A stretch of DNA of 64,000 nucleotides from Xanthomonas theicola (GTDB taxonomy: Bacteria > Pseudomonadota > Gammaproteobacteria > Xanthomonadales > Xanthomonadaceae), in assembly GCF_014236795.1 (NCBI RefSeq), contig NZ_CP049017.1, positions 4,475,001-4,539,000 on the forward strand. Direction: 5' to 3'. Of this stretch, positions 38,199-49,930 are shown piece after piece; within the stretch, counting starts at the first letter, position 1, and every line of letters starts with the position of its first letter. Below the pieces are notes generated by a model. That model searched no databases. It had not been told where the DNA came from and saw only the letters and a list, made by a program, of their open reading frames with translations. The translations under genes and the position numbers were made by a program.

Positions 38199-39536
38199 AT
38201 GAGGTCCGAATTAGTGGTGCGAATAATGAAGGTCCGTAGCCGGCGGCGTCTACGCACCCGCATCATCCTGTCGTTCTTGTTGTTCGGTACTGGGCTGACG
38301 ATTCTGTTTGCGCTTGCGACAATCTGGGCTAATCGATACATCGAAGCCAAGATGATCGAGGACGTGATGAATCGCAACATCGAAGTGATGGCGCGGTCAT
38401 ATGCGGCGAATCCGGATGCGAAGCCCACGCTTCAGGTCGAACAGATGTATGCGCGCGCAGTCAATCCGAACGATCCGGAAGCGATGGCGCGGCTTGCGCG
38501 AGATTTTCCGGGGTGGGGAACGATGCAGGAAGGTATCCAGGGCTACAGCGGAACAGATGAATTCAATAAGCCGCTGGTGTACCAGGTTGCAGTGCGAAAG
38601 ACGCCCGATGCCTGGTTTTTCCTTGCGTACGATACGACGCGAGCCAGCGTTGCCCAGGATCGGTTGAGGGCTTGGTTGTACCTTTCAGTTCTGCTGTTTG
38701 GTTTTTTTTCACTGCTGATCGGTCGGTGGTCGGCGTCCAAGGTCATGCGCCCAGTGTCGGACCTGGCCGCGCGCCTGCGCGCCTACCGTGGCGGCACCAG
38801 CGAGCCCAAGCCGCTGGCGCCGCATTTCCCCGACGACGAAGTCGGGCAGCTGGCCGAAGCGCTGGACGACTACTCGGCCCGGCTCACCGAAGTGGTGCAG
38901 CGCGACCGCGAGTTCAACGCCGACGTCAGCCACGAACTGCGCACGCCGCTGGCGGTGATCCGCGGCGCCACCGAACTGCTGCTGACCCGCCCCAACCTCG
39001 ACGACAAGGTCCTGCAGCGCCTGCAGCGCATCCAGCGTGCCGAACAGCAGTGCAGCGACCTGATCGGTTCGCTGCTGCTGCTGTCGCGCAACGAGCGCGG
39101 GCAGGGCCACAGCAACGTGGCCAGGGTCGCCGAGCATCTGATCGAGTCGCATCGCGCGCAACTGGGCGGCAAGCCGCTGCAACTGCTGCTGGAGGGCGAG
39201 CGCGACCTGACCATCGACGCACCGGAGGCGGCGCTGTCGGTGGCGCTGGGCAACCTGATCGGCAACGCGGTCAAGTACACCCAGCAAGGCCGGGTGGTGG
39301 TGCGGGTGCTGAGCGACGCGGTGCAGGTGATCGATTCCGGCCCCGGCCTCAGCGAGGAAGACGCCGCCAAGCTGTTCCAGCGCGGCTACCGCGGCACCCA
39401 CGCCGGGCACTCGCAGGGCGGCGGCATCGGCCTGTCGATCGTCAGCCGCCTGTGCGATCTGTACGGCTGGCAGGTCAACGTGCGCCCGGGCGCATCCAAG
39501 GGCGTGGTGGCGACGCTGTGGTTCAGGCCGGCGTGA
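38199..39536 (+). CDS. Sensor histidine kinase
   Basis: This 445-residue inner-membrane kinase has a first TM segment at about 23-43 (ILSFLLFGTGLTILFALATI), a periplasmic loop of some 110 residues (45-155), and a second TM at about 157-176. A HAMP linker (SASKVMRPVSDLAARLRAYR) and HisKA with the phospho-His in DVSHELRTPLAVIRG (about 245) follow. The ATPase domain has N-box LGNLIGNAVKY, G1 DSGPGLSEEDA and G2 GGGIGLSIV. The first 500 bp, coding for the sensor half, are visibly more AT-rich than the catalytic half. ATG 38226 is an alternative start. It partners with the regulator at 37142. Confidence 0.92.
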   Translation: MRSELVVRIMKVRSRRRLRTRIILSFLLFGTGLTILFALATIWANRYIEAKMIEDVMNRNIEVMARSYAANPDAKPTLQVEQMYARAVNPNDPEAMARLARDFPGWGTMQEGIQGYSGTDEFNKPLVYQVAVRKTPDAWFFLAYDTTRASVAQDRLRAWLYLSVLLFGFFSLLIGRWSASKVMRPVSDLAARLRAYRGGTSEPKPLAPHFPDDEVGQLAEALDDYSARLTEVVQRDREFNADVSHELRTPLAVIRGATELLLTRPNLDDKVLQRLQRIQRAEQQCSDLIGSLLLLSRNERGQGHSNVARVAEHLIESHRAQLGGKPLQLLLEGERDLTIDAPEAALSVALGNLIGNAVKYTQQGRVVVRVLSDAVQVIDSGPGLSEEDAAKLFQRGYRGTHAGHSQGGGIGLSIVSRLCDLYGWQVNVRPGASKGVVATLWFRPA

Positions 39537-39754
39537 TGGATGCGCCGCTGTCGTGTCTTGGGTTTGCCTGAGATGCTTCGCTTTCCCGGCAGCCGGTCAT
39601 CGGGCCGTTCGACGCACGCTTGCCGGCGTTCGGCATCGTTCAAGCCGTACCGATGCAGACCAGCGCGACCGGGGCCGTTCCCACCCGTGTTGGACGGTCG
39701 CGCCCCGGACCGAAAACGCCCGGAGCATTTCCGACGCTGGTATGTGCAGCCAGC

Positions 39755-39769
39755 GGAGTCGCTCCCACA
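39755..39769 (-). repeat. Dispersed intergenic repeat (tgtgggagcgactcc)
   Basis: This 15-base core also occurs at 59299-59313 (same strand) and at 60219-60233 (opposite). All three copies lie between genes. The intergenic space here (39537-39795) contains nothing else recognisable. Confidence 0.7.
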
Positions 39770-39795
39770 CGGGCATCGCTTGGATCGAACGTGCT

Positions 39796-40416
39796 CTAGG
39801 CGGTCTTCGCCGCCGCCAACGCGCGATACCGCCGATCCAGCGCATCCGCCGCGTCGCGCAACTGCGCCGCATCGCCATCGTTGACCACGACATCGTCGGC
39901 GATGCCCAGCCGCGCCGCGCGCGTGGCCTGCGCCGCGATCATCCGCTGCGCCAGCTCGGCGGTGATGCCGTCGCGCTGCATCAGGCGCGCATGTTGCGTC
40001 GCTTCGGGCGCATCGACCACCAGGATCCGGTCCAGCCAGGGATAGGCGGTGCGCGCGCCGGCCTCGGTCAGCAGCGGGATCGCCGCGATCGCGTAGGGAC
40101 TGGCGGCCTGGCGACACGCCTGCTGCAGCAGCGCGCGGATCGCCGGATGGGTGATCGCCTCCAGGTCGCGCCGCGCCACCGGATCGGCGAAGATGCGCTG
40201 GCGCAGCGCGGCCCGGTCCAGGCTGCCGTCCCCGCGCAGGATCTGCGGCCCGAACCGGCCCACGATCCGCGCGAGCGCCGGATGCCCGGGCGCGACCACC
40301 GCGCGCGCGGCCATGTCGGCATCGGCCACGACGATGCCCTTGGCCTCGAAACGGCGGCCCAGCGCGCTCTTGCCGGAGGCGACGCCACCGGTGAGGCCGA
40401 CGATGAAGCCGCTCAT
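39796..40416 (-). CDS. coaE: Dephospho-CoA kinase
   Basis: This 206-residue enzyme phosphorylates dephospho-CoA in the last step of CoA synthesis. The P-loop GLTGGVASGKS lies at residues 8-18. VADADMAARAVVAPGHPAL carries the substrate-binding Asp. ITHPAIRALL and IPLLTEAGARTAYPWLDRIL complete the family pattern. It is the last gene of the pilC-pilD-coaE run, separated from pilD by only 13 bp, an arrangement conserved in gammaproteobacteria. Confidence 0.96.
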   Translation of the reverse strand: MSGFIVGLTGGVASGKSALGRRFEAKGIVVADADMAARAVVAPGHPALARIVGRFGPQILRGDGSLDRAALRQRIFADPVARRDLEAITHPAIRALLQQACRQAASPYAIAAIPLLTEAGARTAYPWLDRILVVDAPEATQHARLMQRDGITAELAQRMIAAQATRAARLGIADDVVVNDGDAAQLRDAADALDRRYRALAAAKTA

Positions 40417-40429
40417 CGCCGCGCCCCGC

Positions 40430-41293
40430 TCAGCGCAGCCCGGACCAGCGCATATAGGTGTTGATGATTTCCGTGCCCCAGAAGAACGTGATCCAGCCGG
40501 CGATGGCCAGATACGGGCCGAACGGAATCGGCGTGGCCCGGTCGCGGCCCTTGATCGCCAGCCACAGCGATCCGAGCACCGCGCCGACCAGCGAGGAGAT
40601 CAGGATGGTCGGCAGGATGCCGTTCAGTCCGCACCAGGCGCCCAGCGCCGCGAGCAGCTTGAAGTCGCCATGGCCCATGCCTTCCTTGCCGGTGATCTGC
40701 TTGAACAGCCACCATACCGACCACAGCGACACATAGCCGACCGCCGCGCCGAGCAGCGCCGGCTTGGCCGGCATGTACAAATTGTCCATGCTGCCGACCA
40801 GGCCCAGCCACATCAGCGGCAAGGTCAACTGGTCCGGCAACAGGCGGGTGCGCAGATCGATGCCGGACAGCGCCACCAGGAAGCAACTGAGCACGATCGC
40901 GCCGAAGCCCTGCCAGCCGAAGCCGAAGCGCCACACGCTGGCCACCACCAGCAGGCTGGTCAGCAACTCCACCAGCGGGTACTGGATCGAGATCGGCGCA
41001 TGGCAATGCCGGCACTTGCCGCGCAGGGCCAGCCAGCTGAACAGCGGGATGTTCTCGTACCAGGACAGCCTGTGCTTGCAGTGCGGGCAGTGCGACGGCT
41101 CGACCACGATGCCGGGCGGCGGCGGATCGTAGAGGTCCGGCAACTGCAGGATCTCGCGCGAGTCGCGCTTCCACTGCCATTCCATGCGCCGGGGCATGCG
41201 CAGGATCACCACATTGAGGAAACTGCCCACCAGCAAGCCCAGCCCGGCCGCGACGGGATAGCCGAGGCCGGGGTGTTGATCGAGAAATGCCAT
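40430..41293 (-). CDS. pilD: Type IV prepilin peptidase / N-methyltransferase
   Basis: This 287-residue polytopic membrane enzyme cleaves prepilin leaders after Gly and methylates the new N-terminal Phe. The N-terminal cytoplasmic domain has two zinc Cys pairs (CPHCKHRL and CRHCH). Catalytic aspartates are in SGIDLRTRLLPD and in GMGHGDFKLLAALGAW (G-x-G-H/F-D-x-K type). About eight TM segments follow (for example GLGLLVGSFLNVVIL). It processes the PilA encoded nearby, and probably type II secretion pseudopilins as well. It sits 6 bp downstream of pilC. Confidence 0.96.
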   Translation of the reverse strand: MAFLDQHPGLGYPVAAGLGLLVGSFLNVVILRMPRRMEWQWKRDSREILQLPDLYDPPPPGIVVEPSHCPHCKHRLSWYENIPLFSWLALRGKCRHCHAPISIQYPLVELLTSLLVVASVWRFGFGWQGFGAIVLSCFLVALSGIDLRTRLLPDQLTLPLMWLGLVGSMDNLYMPAKPALLGAAVGYVSLWSVWWLFKQITGKEGMGHGDFKLLAALGAWCGLNGILPTILISSLVGAVLGSLWLAIKGRDRATPIPFGPYLAIAGWITFFWGTEIINTYMRWSGLR

Positions 41294-41299
41294 GCGCTA

Positions 41300-42556
41300 C
41301 TAGACCACGGACGCCAGCTTGAAGATCGGCAGGTACATGCCGATGACCATGCCGCCGACGATGGTGCCGATGAACACCATGATCAGCGGCTCGATCAGGC
41401 TGCTCAGCGCATCGACCGCATTGTTCACTTCCTGCTCGAAGTACTCGGCCACCTTGAACAGCATGGCGTCCAGCGCGCCGGCCTCTTCGCCGATGGCGGT
41501 CATCTGGATGACCATGTGCGGGAACAGGTTGGTCTGCTTCATCGCCACGTTGACCGGATAGCCCACCGACACGTCGTCGCGCATGCGCAGCACGGATTTC
41601 TCGTAGACGCTGCTGCCGGTGGCGCCGGCGACGATGTCCAGCGCCTCCACCAGCGGCACGCCGGCGCGGAAGGTCACCGCGAGCGTGCGCGCGAAGCGCG
41701 CCACCGAGCTGTTGTGCATGATCTGGCCGATGATCGGCACCTTCAGGATCAGCCGATCCATGCCGTGCTGCATCGATGGCGAGCGCTTGTAGGCGAAGAT
41801 GAAGCCGACGATGCTGCCCACCAACACGAACAGCAGCATCCACCAGTAGGCGACCATGAAGCGCGAGGCGGCCACGATCATCTGCGTGAACGCAGGCAGC
41901 TCCGCGCCAAAGCTCTTGAACACATCCTCGAACTGCGGCACCACCCACACCAGCAGGATCGAACTGACGATCAAGGCGACCGCCATGACCATGGCCGGAT
42001 AGAACAAGGCCTTCTTGATCTTGCCCTTCAGCGCCTCGATGTTTTCCTTGTAGGCCGCCACCGTCTCCAGCACGGTTTCGAGCACGCCGGCGCCCTCGCC
42101 GGCCTTGACCAGGTTGCGGTAGAGTTCGTCGAACTGGACCGGATGCTTGCTGATCGCCTCGTACAGCGACGAGCCGCCCTCGATGTCGGTGCGGATCTGG
42201 TCCACCATCTTCTTCATGCGCGGGTTCTTGTGCCCGCTGGCGATGATCTCCAGCGACCCCACGATGGGCACGCCGGACTTCATCATCGTCGCCATCTGGC
42301 GGCTGAAGAAGGCGATGTCCTTGGCGCTGATCTTGCTGCCGGCCGCGCCGAACAGCGGCTTGGGCTTGGGCTTGACCAGCGATGGGGTGATGCCCTGGCG
42401 GCGCAACTCCGCGCGCAGCAGGTTGGCGTTCTTGGCGGCCTGCTCGCCCTTCATCCTGACGCCGCGCTTGTCGGTTCCCTCCCACACGAAAGGCACCTGC
42501 TGGCTGGTTCCCCGCGTGACGGGCTGTTTGGATACTGCGCTGCGAGTTGCGGACAT
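41300..42556 (-). CDS. pilC: Type IV pilus inner-membrane platform protein
   Basis: This 418-residue protein is the assembly platform on which PilB drives pilin insertion. It has two T2SSF domains (FFSRQMATMMKSGVPIVGSL and FARTLAVTFRAGVPLVEALD) and three TM regions (VMAVALIVSSILLVWVV, WWMLLFVLVGSIVGFIFAY, LIMVFIGTIVGGMVIGMYLP). ATG 42556 (MSATRSAVSKQPVTRG) is chosen; the frame further upstream runs into the pilA regulatory region. It heads pilC-pilD-coaE, divergent from pilA. Confidence 0.95.
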   Translation of the reverse strand: MSATRSAVSKQPVTRGTSQQVPFVWEGTDKRGVRMKGEQAAKNANLLRAELRRQGITPSLVKPKPKPLFGAAGSKISAKDIAFFSRQMATMMKSGVPIVGSLEIIASGHKNPRMKKMVDQIRTDIEGGSSLYEAISKHPVQFDELYRNLVKAGEGAGVLETVLETVAAYKENIEALKGKIKKALFYPAMVMAVALIVSSILLVWVVPQFEDVFKSFGAELPAFTQMIVAASRFMVAYWWMLLFVLVGSIVGFIFAYKRSPSMQHGMDRLILKVPIIGQIMHNSSVARFARTLAVTFRAGVPLVEALDIVAGATGSSVYEKSVLRMRDDVSVGYPVNVAMKQTNLFPHMVIQMTAIGEEAGALDAMLFKVAEYFEQEVNNAVDALSSLIEPLIMVFIGTIVGGMVIGMYLPIFKLASVV

Positions 42557-42820
42557 CAGGTGGGCTCCCGTCCAGCCATCCCCAGGCGGACACTTGCTGC
42601 ATGGTATCGGTTTCCCCTGCCTCCCGCATCCGCGGGCGGTCGCCTGTGCCACTGCCGTGGACCCGCCCGCAGGCAGGAGTGTCGGACTGACGCTTTGCGT
42701 CACATTGTGACGTGTTCAGGCGGAGCGACGATCCTGTCGCAAATCCCATTTTCGCCCCTGCTCGACGAGAGGCCACTGAGGCATCATGCGTCCGGGAAGT
42801 CGGGAGGCGCACCAGGAAGT

Positions 42821-42835
42821 TGGCACGCTGTCTGC
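42821..42835 (+). promoter_or_regulatory. Sigma-54 (RpoN) promoter of pilA
   Basis: TGGCACGCTGTCTGC fits the -24/-12 consensus, with GG (42822-42823) and GC (42834-42835) separated by exactly 10 bases. Transcription would start near 42847, leaving a leader of about 90 bases. The sigma-54 activator PilR is encoded 3 kb away. The rest of the 380-bp pilC-pilA gap shows no other gene. Confidence 0.85.
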
Positions 42836-42936
42836 TTGTACATCTCCACGTGGCGCTCTGCCGCGCGATGCTCGAGGGGTGGAAGCCTTGCGAGCGGAGT
42901 TCTGCCCAATCACACACCATCTCTAGGGAATTCACC

Positions 42937-43398
42937 ATGAAGAAGCAGCAGGGCTTTACCCTGATCGAACTGATGATCGTCGTCGCAATCATCGCCATCC
43001 TGGCCGCCATTGCTATCCCGGCCTATCAGGACTACATCGCACGTGCCCAGATGTCCGAGGCGATGACCTTGGCAAGTGGGCAAAAAGTTGGAGTGTCTGA
43101 AGTCTTCGCTAATAAGGCCACCTGCCCTTCGAATACTACTGCTAGTGACGGTTTCGCCGCAGCGAGTGATATCAATGGTAAGTACGTAAGCCAGGTGCAG
43201 GTCGGTGGCACTGCTGCGGTTACCGGTAATTGCACGATCGTGGCTACCATGAAATCTACAGGCATTTCCCAGGGCATCCAAGGCAAGACTTTGACTCTGA
43301 CGCTGTCGAACGCTGACAAAGGTTCCAACGTCTGGGCTTGCACGTCCACTGCCCAGCAGAAGTATTTGCCGACTGCTTGCACCGGCACCAGCTCTTAA
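42937..43398 (+). CDS. pilA: Type IVa major pilin
   Basis: This 153-residue prepilin has a short leader MKKQQG cleaved by PilD before Phe7 ([20 protein letters not shown], with Glu at +5 of the mature form). The N-terminal helix runs on to [14 protein letters not shown]. The globular part has four Cys: in KATCPSN, GNCTIV, VWACTS and PTACTG. The last two fit the usual C-terminal disulfide loop. ATG 42937 follows agggaattcacc. Expression is expected from the sigma-54 promoter at 42821, and a terminator ends the transcript. Only one pilin gene is present where relatives often have two. Confidence 0.96.
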   Translation: MKKQQGFTLIELMIVVAIIAILAAIAIPAYQDYIARAQMSEAMTLASGQKVGVSEVFANKATCPSNTTASDGFAAASDINGKYVSQVQVGGTAAVTGNCTIVATMKSTGISQGIQGKTLTLTLSNADKGSNVWACTSTAQQKYLPTACTGTSS

Positions 43399-43414
43399 CT
43401 TCCAAGCATCAACA

Positions 43415-43445
43415 AGAACCCCGGTTATGCCGGGGTTCTTTTTTG
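43415..43445 (+). terminator. Intrinsic terminator after pilA
   Basis: A 10-bp GC-rich stem (agaaccccgg at 43415-43424 with ccggggttct at 43430-43439) followed by a T-run. It makes pilA monocistronic, so pilB needs its own promoter in the roughly 95 bp that follow. Confidence 0.92.
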
Positions 43446-43541
43446 CAATTGATTAATTTCGAGGTTTGCTTCTGTCGGGGCTGTGAGCACCATCTCCGAT
43501 TGGCCAATGCGCTATCCTTGCCGAAGCCGCCTGGAGGCCAT

Positions 43542-45278
43542 ATGAATGCTCTGACATCCGCCAACCTGGTCGGCATCACCGGCATCGCCCGCCGCCTGGT
43601 TCAGGATGGCGCGATGGAGGAAGCCGTCGCCCGCACCGCCATGGCCCATGCCGCCGAGGCCAAGATCCCGCTGCCGCAGTGGTTTGCGGAGAAGAAGCTG
43701 GTCACCGCCGCGCAGCTGGCGGCGGCCAATGCGGTGGAGTTCGGCATGCCGTTGATGGATGTCTCGGTGTTCGACGCCAACCAGCATGCGATGAAGCTGG
43801 TCAGCGAGGAGCTGCTGCACAAGCACCAGGTGCTGCCGCTGTTCAAGCGCGGCACGCGTCTGTTCGTGGGAATCAGCAATCCGACCCAGACCCGGGCGCT
43901 GGACGACATCAAGTTCCATACCAATCTCACCGTCGAGCCGATCCTGGTCGACGAGGACCAGATCCGGCGCACCCTGGAGCAGTGGCAGGCGAGCAACGAT
44001 TCGCTCGGCAATGGGCTGGGCGGCGACGACGAGGGCATGGACAACCTCGAGGTCGGGGCCGGCGACGAGGACATGGGCAGCGGCGGCGATAGCGGCGTCG
44101 ATGCCAAGGGCGACGACACGCCCGTGGTCAAGTTCGTGAACAAGGTGCTGGTCGATGCGATCCGCCGCGGCGCCTCGGACATCCATTTCGAGCCGTACGA
44201 GGACGACTACCGGGTGCGCCTGCGCATCGACGGCCTGCTCAAGAGCGTGGCCAGGGCGCCGGTCAAGCTCAACCAGCGCATCGCGGCGCGGTTGAAGGTG
44301 ATGGCGCAGCTGGACATCGCCGAGAAGCGCGTGCCGCAGGACGGGCGCATCAAGCTCAACCTGTCCAAGAGCAAGCAGATCGACTTCCGCGTCAGCACGC
44401 TGCCGACGTTGTTCGGCGAGAAGATCGTGCTGCGCATCCTGGATGGCAGCGCGGCCAAGCTGGGCATCGACAAGCTCGGCTACGAGCCGGAGCAGCAGAA
44501 GCTGTTCCTGGATGCGATCCACAAGCCCTACGGCATGGTGCTGGTGACCGGCCCCACCGGTTCGGGCAAGACGGTGTCGCTGTACACCGCGCTGGGCATC
44601 CTCAACGACGACACCCGCAACATCTCCACCGCCGAGGACCCGGTGGAAATCCGCCTGCCCGGGGTCAACCAGGTGCAGCAGAACAACAAGCGCGGCATGA
44701 CCTTCGCCGCGGCGCTGCGTTCGTTCCTGCGACAGGATCCGGACATCATCATGGTCGGCGAAATCCGCGACCTGGAGACCGCCGAGATCGCGATCAAGGC
44801 GGCGCAGACCGGGCACATGGTGCTGTCCACGCTGCATACCAACGATGCGCCGCAGACCATCGCGCGGCTGATGAACATGGGCATCGCGCCGTACAACATC
44901 ACCAGTTCGGTGACCCTGGTGATCGCGCAGCGCCTGGCGCGGCGGCTGTGCAACAACTGCAAGCGCCCGACTCAATTGCCGGAAAACGCGCTGCTGGCCG
45001 AGGGCTTCACCGCGGCGGAAGTCGCCGCCGGCGTCAAGCTGTACGAGGCGGTCGGCTGCGACGAGTGCACCGAGGGCTACAAGGGCCGCACCGGCATCTA
45101 CCAGGTGATGCCGATGAACGACGAGATCGCGGCGATCGTGCTGCAGGGCGGCAACGCGATGGACATCGCCGCGGCGGCGCAGAGGATCGGGGTCAAGGAC
45201 CTGCGCCAGTCGGCATTGCGCAAGGCGTGCAACGGCGTCACCAGCCTGGCCGAGATCAATCGCGTCACCAAGGATTGA
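43542..45278 (+). CDS. pilB: Type IV pilus extension ATPase
   Basis: This 578-residue hexameric ATPase powers pilus extension from the cytoplasm. The N-terminal T2SSE/MshEN domain (about 20-160) is followed by an acidic linker (GDDEGMDNLEVGAGDEDMG). The ATPase core has ASDIHFEPYEDDYRVRLRID, Walker A GPTGSGKT, the Asp box STAEDPVEI, Walker B PDIIMVGEIRD and the His box LSTLHTNDAP. A tetracysteine zinc site follows (CNNC and CDEC). ATG 43542 follows ctggaggcc. Confidence 0.97.
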   Translation: MNALTSANLVGITGIARRLVQDGAMEEAVARTAMAHAAEAKIPLPQWFAEKKLVTAAQLAAANAVEFGMPLMDVSVFDANQHAMKLVSEELLHKHQVLPLFKRGTRLFVGISNPTQTRALDDIKFHTNLTVEPILVDEDQIRRTLEQWQASNDSLGNGLGGDDEGMDNLEVGAGDEDMGSGGDSGVDAKGDDTPVVKFVNKVLVDAIRRGASDIHFEPYEDDYRVRLRIDGLLKSVARAPVKLNQRIAARLKVMAQLDIAEKRVPQDGRIKLNLSKSKQIDFRVSTLPTLFGEKIVLRILDGSAAKLGIDKLGYEPEQQKLFLDAIHKPYGMVLVTGPTGSGKTVSLYTALGILNDDTRNISTAEDPVEIRLPGVNQVQQNNKRGMTFAAALRSFLRQDPDIIMVGEIRDLETAEIAIKAAQTGHMVLSTLHTNDAPQTIARLMNMGIAPYNITSSVTLVIAQRLARRLCNNCKRPTQLPENALLAEGFTAAEVAAGVKLYEAVGCDECTEGYKGRTGIYQVMPMNDEIAAIVLQGGNAMDIAAAAQRIGVKDLRQSALRKACNGVTSLAEINRVTKD

Positions 45279-45289
45279 TGAAGCCGGGA

Positions 45290-45403
45290 TTGGGGATTGG
45301 CAAGAGCACAGTAGCGGCTCCTCGCCCGGTTCCTCGATCCGGCGTCGACTGGGGCCGGGTTGGGGGGGCAGGGGAGGGAAGGCCGTTGCTCGCCAATCCC
45401 CAA
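45290..45403. repeat. Long inverted repeat between convergent pilB and pilR
   Basis: ttggggattggc (45290-45301) pairs with gccaatccccaa (45392-45403) across 90 bases. Similar gggattggg/gagtcccgag-type sequence runs at about 55560-55592 and 61055-61085 suggest a dispersed intergenic repeat. Here it may serve as a terminator for both genes. Confidence 0.6.
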
Positions 45404-45426
45404 CCCGAACGCCGATCCCGGCCCCT

Positions 45427-46812
<1,386 letters not shown>

Positions 46813-46891
46813 GTCGGGATCTAAAGATAGCCCAGGGATGGGGTGGGGCGCCAATCGTTCGACGCAGATGCTGTCCTGGCGGCGCGATCCC

Positions 46892-48499
46892 TCAACCCGA
46901 CCGCATGGCGCGGGGGCCGGGCAGGACCACGCGGAAGCAGGCCCCGCCCGCCGGGACCGGCACGTACTCCAGCCGTGCCTGGTTGGCCCGGCACAGTTCG
47001 CGGGCGATGTACAGGCCCAGCCCGGTGCCGTGCTCGGAGGTGGTGAAGAACGGACGGAACAACTGCGCCGCCACCGCCTCGGGGATGCCGGGGCCGCGAT
47101 CCATCACGTCGACGATGGCGTTGCGTTCCTGCACCGCCACGCGCAACCGCACCCGCGCCGGTTCCTCCATCACCCGCCCGTACTTGAGCGCGTTGTGCAC
47201 CAGCGCGCCGAGGATCTGGTGCAGGTGCTTGGGGTCGACCAGCGCCTGCACCGGCTGCGGGGCGAGGATCGCCTCCAGGCTGTCGGTCTCGCTCGACAGG
47301 GTCTGCCGGTATTCCAGCACGAAGCGGCGCACGAACGCGCCCAGGTCCAGGTTCTCCGGATGGGAGCGTTCGCGCCGGGCCAGCCCCAGCACGCTCTCGA
47401 CGATGCCGTTGGTGCGCTGGCACTGCAGGTGGATGATCTGCAGCAGGCGGCGGTCGGCATCGCCGATCGCCGGCGATTCCTCGAGTAGCTGCGAGGCGTA
47501 GCTGATCGCGGCCAGCGGGTTGCGGATCTCGTGCGCCAGGCTGGCCGAGAAACGGCCCAGCGCCGACAGGGTCAGCGACTCGGCGCGCCGCGATACCACG
47601 CTCGCGTCGTCGAGGAACACCAGGGTCAGGTCGTCTTCCATCAGCAGCCGGGCGAAGCGCGGTTGCACCTCCGGCTGGTCCGGGGACAGTTGCAGCGGCG
47701 CCTCTTCCTGGTTCCAGCCGTTGCGCCAGCGCCGCAGCCGCCGCACCAGCTCCGGCGCGGCGCTGAGCAGGTCGAGGCGGCCGCTGTTGCCGTCGGCGTC
47801 GCCGAGCAGCACCGAGGCCGCCTCGTTGGCCAGGGTGACGCGGTTCTGCGCGTCCACCACCAGCACGCCGGTGCGCATGCGGCGGATGATCAACTCGTTG
47901 ATTTCGTAGAGATTGGCCACTTCCGCGCCGCGCCGCTCGGCCAGCGTCTGGCTGCTGCGCGCGCGCTGCCCGATCTGATGGCAGATGTAGGCCACCGCCA
48001 GATAGCTGGTGGCGAACATCGCCAGCTCGGCCAGGCTGCGGGTGTTCTCGCCCCCGTCCAGCGTGGTCCACAGGTACTCCAGCAAGGTCGCCGCCGCGGC
48101 CAGCAGGGCGGCGCCGAAACCGTAGCGCAGCCGCAGCAGCATCGCCGCGGCGGCGACGTTGAACAGCAGCATCATCGCGCTGCCGGCGCTGGCCGCCGGC
48201 AGCGCATGCGCGGTCAGCGTGGCCGCGGCGATGTCCACGGTCGCGCCGCAGAGCACGATCGGGGTCAGATGGCGTTCGTTGCGGCCCCACATCAGCAGCA
48301 GCAACGCCACCGCCAGGTAGACGCCGGCCAGCCATGTCGCCAGCTGTGGAAAGCGCGGGGCGCCGACCAGCGCGTTCAACGGACCGAATACCAGTGCCAC
48401 GATCAGCCCGGCCACCAGCACCCGGTACAGCGCGAAGAAATACAGTTCGCGGCGAGGGATGGATTCGATGCGGTCGATGAGCGAGGGGCTTGTGGGCAA
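46892..48499 (-). CDS. pilS: Sensor kinase of pilin expression
   Basis: This 535-residue kinase starts at TTG 48499 ([19 protein letters not shown]) with ggag 8 bp upstream. The frame is open further, but those residues are not pilS-like. Six TM helices occupy about 25-185 (for example [19 protein letters not shown]). A PAS-like segment ([20 protein letters not shown]) precedes HisKA with the phospho-His in [16 protein letters not shown]. The ATPase part has [25 protein letters not shown] and GTGLGLYIA. It lies 79 bp upstream of pilR. Confidence 0.94.
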   Translation of the reverse strand: MPTSPSLIDRIESIPRRELYFFALYRVLVAGLIVALVFGPLNALVGAPRFPQLATWLAGVYLAVALLLLMWGRNERHLTPIVLCGATVDIAAATLTAHALPAASAGSAMMLLFNVAAAAMLLRLRYGFGAALLAAAATLLEYLWTTLDGGENTRSLAELAMFATSYLAVAYICHQIGQRARSSQTLAERRGAEVANLYEINELIIRRMRTGVLVVDAQNRVTLANEAASVLLGDADGNSGRLDLLSAAPELVRRLRRWRNGWNQEEAPLQLSPDQPEVQPRFARLLMEDDLTLVFLDDASVVSRRAESLTLSALGRFSASLAHEIRNPLAAISYASQLLEESPAIGDADRRLLQIIHLQCQRTNGIVESVLGLARRERSHPENLDLGAFVRRFVLEYRQTLSSETDSLEAILAPQPVQALVDPKHLHQILGALVHNALKYGRVMEEPARVRLRVAVQERNAIVDVMDRGPGIPEAVAAQLFRPFFTTSEHGTGLGLYIARELCRANQARLEYVPVPAGGACFRVVLPGPRAMRSG

Positions 48500-48740
48500 G
48501 CCGGACTCCAGCCAGACGAGGGACGACGCGAGTATAGGCGCGGTGCCGGCGAACCAATGCGATGGCGGCGGCGAGGTCGGCCTGCGTTCGCCGCGGGCGG
48601 CCCGCGCCGGGACGCAGGGCCGCCGGCTTTTGCGCCGCCGCCCAGGGTCGGCGACAATACGCGCCCCGTCCGTACCGTCCCGGCCGCCACCCAGGGCCCG
48701 GACCGCTGCGGGACGGTCGTTCCTCTTCCCACGGTGACGC

Positions 48741-49904
<1,164 letters not shown>

Positions 49905-49930
49905 CCCCCCCACGAGACTAGGAAGAATTC

